Below are positions 36,774-39,659 of a stretch of DNA of 39,659 nt, piece after piece. The position numbers and the translations under genes are program-made. The notes beneath the pieces were generated by a model. The model saw only the letters and a program-made list of their open reading frames with translations. It made no database searches and was not told where the DNA came from. The DNA comes from a virus. The stretch is from the IMG/VR virus record IMGVR_UViG_3300035664_000034, positions 1-39,659 of that record, one strand, 5' to 3'. How positions within the stretch are numbered: position 1 is the first letter of the stretch; each line of letters starts with the position of its first letter.

Positions 36774-38471
36774 ATGGGAGGAATGATGGGCGGAAGCGGA
36801 GCGCAGGCTCCAACTTACAATTCGGCAGGCACCTTGCAGCAAGGTGCGGATCAAATCACCAACACGATTAGCGGCATCCGTCAGATTACGCCAGTGCTGG
36901 GTAACATGCAGCGCAGTGAGGCTGGCAAGGATTTAGGCTTTAACCTCAACACGATGACGCAGCCGGGGGCTGTCATCTATGCGGGAGACTTTAACAAAGC
37001 AACCAAGGGCGCCACGGCCGCGCAAAAGCAGCTCGACGGTCTTGGCAAGTGGAAGACTCGCGTAAACCCAAAGACCGGCGCCACGCAATACTACAATCCA
37101 TCGGCGCAGAAATGGGTCAGCGAGGATCGCTACAACCAGCTCAAGACGTCGGCAACGACCAAGCTCGGCGAGTTCAATACGCAGATTGCCGAGATCAAAG
37201 ACCGCCCGATCAATGAACTAAAGTCAGCCTTCCCAGAACAGTTCGCGGCGCGTGACGGTCTACTCTCGTCCATGAAGGGCGCCATTGCGCCAACCTCCGA
37301 ATACGCCCGCGCCCAAGATGCGTTTGGACGCGGCATCACAGCGCAGACGGCAGACGCCACGCGCCTCGGAGCAGTGGCCGACATCACAGCAGCGCAAGCA
37401 GCCAGAGTGGCGGACATTCAAGGCGCGCAAGCGGCCAGAGTTGCGGACATTCAAGGAGCGCGTGCCGCCCGCGTAGGCGACATCTCAGCTCAGATGGTCG
37501 GCTCCGGCCAGCTCGGCGGGTCACTGATGAACGAGGCGATGCGCCGCATGGAGTTGCAGGGACGGCTTTCCGCGCAGGATTCGCGCGATGTCACGCAGGC
37601 AACCCGACAAGGTATGGCTGCTCGCGGCATGGCGATGGGCAATGCGGCCATCGGCGCCGAGCTGCTTAACCGCGACCGCTACACGCGGCAACGTGCCTTC
37701 CAAGACATGGGCTTCGCGCAAGGCATCCAAGAGCAGGACTTGCAGCGTCAACAACTCAACTTTAACCGCGCCCTTGAAGCATCGCGGGCGAACCAATCTG
37801 TCGCAGCGCAGATGTCCCTTGCGGATCTCGATGCCGAGATGCGTGCCCGCATGTCTAACCAGCAGACGGCAACCAACCTGTCTCTTGCGGAGCTGGACGC
37901 CGAAATGCGCGCACGCCAGTCTAATCAGCAGACGGCAACCAACCTGTCTCTGGCAGACTTGGACGCCGAAACGCGCGCTCGCACCGCCAACCAAAACACA
38001 GCGTCGAATATGTCGATTGCCCAAGGCAATCTTACGCAGGGCGACAACCAGTTCAACGCGCAGCAGATTGATAGCAACAACCGCTACAATATGGGCCTCA
38101 TCGGCACATCGGCGCAGATGGCAGACGCTGAAAGGTTGCGCCAACTCGGTCTTCAGCAGGACTCTTACAACTTCGGACTGCAAACCGATCCGCGCATGAT
38201 GATCGCCAGACTTGGCACACCGCTGTCCAACATGACATCGCTCGGAGCGCAACTGGCGCAGACTAACTTGCAGCCGGTTTATTCGGGTGGGCAGTTTAGT
38301 TCTGGTGGAGGCATAGGGACAGCGATGGGTGCTGGCGGAGCGCTGCTTGGCGCTGGCGTTGGCGCCCTATTGGCCGCTCCTACTGGCGGCATGAGTGTCC
38401 CCATGGGCGTGGCGCTAGGAAGCTCGCTTGGCGGTTCCACCGGAAGCCTCGCCGGGTCGTTCTTTAGATAA
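36774..38471 (+). CDS. Ejection protein with tandem peptide repeats
   Basis: 565 residues. Long helical Gln/Ala/Asn-rich protein with two repeat arrays: three copies of AARVADIQGAQ (about 205-236) and three copies of a 22-residue unit SLADLDAEMRARMSNQQTAT (about 348-412). The C-terminus is Gly/Ala-rich and hydrophobic (GAGGALLGAGVGALLAAPTGG), like a membrane-inserting segment. Such proteins are ejected to build the trans-envelope channel. It starts three bases after the previous stop. Confidence 0.75.
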   Translation: MGGMMGGSGAQAPTYNSAGTLQQGADQITNTISGIRQITPVLGNMQRSEAGKDLGFNLNTMTQPGAVIYAGDFNKATKGATAAQKQLDGLGKWKTRVNPKTGATQYYNPSAQKWVSEDRYNQLKTSATTKLGEFNTQIAEIKDRPINELKSAFPEQFAARDGLLSSMKGAIAPTSEYARAQDAFGRGITAQTADATRLGAVADITAAQAARVADIQGAQAARVADIQGARAARVGDISAQMVGSGQLGGSLMNEAMRRMELQGRLSAQDSRDVTQATRQGMAARGMAMGNAAIGAELLNRDRYTRQRAFQDMGFAQGIQEQDLQRQQLNFNRALEASRANQSVAAQMSLADLDAEMRARMSNQQTATNLSLAELDAEMRARQSNQQTATNLSLADLDAETRARTANQNTASNMSIAQGNLTQGDNQFNAQQIDSNNRYNMGLIGTSAQMADAERLRQLGLQQDSYNFGLQTDPRMMIARLGTPLSNMTSLGAQLAQTNLQPVYSGGQFSSGGGIGTAMGAGGALLGAGVGALLAAPTGGMSVPMGVALGSSLGGSTGSLAGSFFR

Positions 38472-38492
38472 CAACAGAAAGAAAAACATAAT

Positions 38493-38885
38493 ATGACACC
38501 AGCACAGTTTTGGCAGCTAGAACAGCAGAACCAGCAGAACCTGCAAAGGCAGGGGCAGCAGAATACCAACAACATGGTCTCTGCGATTTCGCAGTTTGCG
38601 GAGATGTATCAAGGCATGGAAGACAAGAATGCCGCATTAAAGGGAATGGATACCGCAATGGGCGCTATGGCCGACATCGGTGCTTTGCCTAAAGGGTTCT
38701 TAAATAAATACAACCAACTAGACGACCAGACCCGCCCGTTCATCTACCAAGCCTTGGTTCAGCCGATGTTCCAGTCCTTCCAAAAGAAGCAGGGATACAA
38801 GGATTATGCGGAGGTAATGGGCGGATTGTATGGTGGCGGCGGCGGCGGAGCACCCGGCGCTGGCTCCGACTTCTTTGATTTCTAA
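38493..38885 (+). CDS. Small ejection protein
   Basis: 130 residues starting MTPAQFWQLEQQNQQNLQR. Gln/Asn-rich helix at the N-terminus, a helical centre, and a Gly-rich tail GGLYGGGGGGAPGAGSDFFDF. Companion to the larger ejection proteins on both sides. The leader is A-rich. The exact role is unknown. Confidence 0.65.
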   Translation: MTPAQFWQLEQQNQQNLQRQGQQNTNNMVSAISQFAEMYQGMEDKNAALKGMDTAMGAMADIGALPKGFLNKYNQLDDQTRPFIYQALVQPMFQSFQKKQGYKDYAEVMGGLYGGGGGGAPGAGSDFFDF

Positions 38886-38887
38886 AA

Positions 38888-39499
38888 ATGGACGCGCTAA
38901 CCAACACCAATGCGCCGATGATGTATGATCTTCGGCGGTTCGCCAACGAAGTCATGGGAGTGCGCGGCGTGCGGATGCGCACCGACTCGCCTGAGTTCAA
39001 GTTCATTGCCGACCAAGCCAAGAAGTTTAACGACATGCGGATGCAGGCCTTGTCTGCTAGTCCGCAATCCGAGCCTAAGTTCATGTCCATCACCAATCCC
39101 GAGGGGCGCGTGATCGACGTCCTTATCAAGCCTAACGGTGAACCGATGGTCATTGAACCGAAGACGCTGAACACTCAGCAGGGCATGTTCACGATGGCAA
39201 ACGCGACAAACGCCGCACCTATCATTGATCCGCGCACCGGGCAGCAGGTGAAGGGATATGCCGCAGGAATTGACCTCGGCGAAGACGCCGCACCGCTTGG
39301 CACCTACACGCCGGGACAGGCGGCTCCGCAGCAAACGCCCGCGCCATCCCCCGCACCATCTGCTGCTCCCGCGCCGTCACCGCAAGCCCCGCAGCAGGCT
39401 CAGTTTGTTCGCGTTGTGTCACCAGACGGCAAGACGGGCATCATTCCGTCCAACCAAGTTGACCAAGCAGTAAAACAAGGATTCCAGTTGGCGCCTTAA
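38888..39499 (+). CDS. Virion protein with Pro/Ala-rich linker
   Basis: 203 residues. The N-terminal 120 residues are compact (MYDLRRFANEVMGVRGVRM, then a beta part). A low-complexity Pro/Ala/Gln linker (about 145-180) leads to a small C-terminal module FVRVVSPDGKTGIIPSNQVDQAVKQG. This last segment looks like a short SH3-like or tail-domain repeat. It follows the small ejection gene and ends one base before the large ejection gene. Confidence 0.65.
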   Translation: MDALTNTNAPMMYDLRRFANEVMGVRGVRMRTDSPEFKFIADQAKKFNDMRMQALSASPQSEPKFMSITNPEGRVIDVLIKPNGEPMVIEPKTLNTQQGMFTMANATNAAPIIDPRTGQQVKGYAAGIDLGEDAAPLGTYTPGQAAPQQTPAPSPAPSAAPAPSPQAPQQAQFVRVVSPDGKTGIIPSNQVDQAVKQGFQLAP

Positions 39500-39500
39500 C

Positions 39501-39659
39501 ATGGTTGTCGATTTCATCCCAGACGACACCGCAGCCACCGGATCTCCCGATCCATTGGACGCGACCCCGATTGATTTCGTCCCAGACGACGACTTCGGTG
39601 TGGGGTTTGTCGCGGATGCGCCCGATGTTGAGCGTGACAACGTAGTCATTAGCACGCTG
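39501..39659 (+). CDS. Large ejection protein, 5' part
   Basis: 53 codons open to the window end. It begins MVVDFIPDDTAATGSPDPLD and repeats the motif (V/I)DF(I/V)PDD at residues 3-9 and 25-31, a tandem acidic opening found in very large podovirus ejection and transglycosylase proteins. The missing remainder is probably the reading frame at 1-3940. The two frames differ by one base at a direct join, so bases are missing or trimmed at the junction. Confidence 0.65.
   Translation, partial: MVVDFIPDDTAATGSPDPLDATPIDFVPDDDFGVGFVADAPDVERDNVVISTL

Noticed and set aside
36774-38471. Diversity-generating retroelement or variable repeat
   Set aside because: No reverse transcriptase or template/variable repeat pair with adenine-specific changes was found; the repeats are protein-level tandem helices.

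Overview
The window reads as an almost complete genome, about 39.7 kb, of a temperate short-tailed (podovirus-like) bacteriophage. It has a large portal protein, an SU10-like major capsid protein, T7-like tail adaptor and nozzle proteins, and a set of ejection (internal virion) proteins. No tail tube, sheath or tape measure is visible. It is GC-rich and infects a bacterium. Two murein- or envelope-directed features, an amidase endolysin and two lipoproteins with lipoboxes, suggest a Gram-negative-type envelope. The host cannot be named from sequence alone. The attachment site copies half of a host tRNA-Arg(UCU) gene.

The two window ends appear to be the two parts of one very large ejection-protein gene (39501-end and 1-3940). 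The window is therefore probably a circular or circularly permuted genome cut inside that gene. attP lies in the interior, so this is the excised form, not a prophage.

Layout. 1-3940: 3' part of the ejection protein, rightward. 4023-5563: leftward integrase with a translationally coupled lipoprotein. 5595-5809: attP, with a tRNA-Arg 5' half as core and GGTGTCAA arm-type repeats on both sides. 5760-9957: a leftward block of about a dozen small, mostly unrecognised proteins, linked by a 12-bp intergenic repeat (GTGATGGCCGCC) and a repeated ribosome-binding cassette (AAAGGAGACACACA before ATG). 10066-10703: a divergent pair of small DNA-binding proteins (ribbon-helix-helix leftward, AlpA/Xis-like helix-turn-helix rightward), the likely lysogeny/lysis switch. 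10704-19659: rightward replication and early block with a lambda O-like initiator that carries iterons inside its gene, a DnaB-type helicase, an SSB-like protein, several PD-(D/E)XK nucleases, a small HExxH protein and many short overlapping genes. 19685-22670: a nuclease, the large terminase, a zinc-ribbon protein, then direct repeats and a tRNA-like element. 22671-23275: a non-coding regulatory island of hairpins and palindromes ending in a strong promoter. 23276-39659: scaffold, capsid, portal, fibre, adaptor, lysis cassette (two holin-like proteins, a lipoprotein, an amidase), nozzle, beta-propeller appendage and ejection proteins.

Three sigma70-like rightward promoters (10462, 14374, 23157) share a TTGACA box followed by a GCACACATT motif in the spacer. 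At 23157 this motif forms a perfect palindrome between -35 and -10, so early, replication and structural transcription may answer to one regulator. No classical CI-type repressor, no primase, polymerase or RNA polymerase, and no recognisable small terminase were found.
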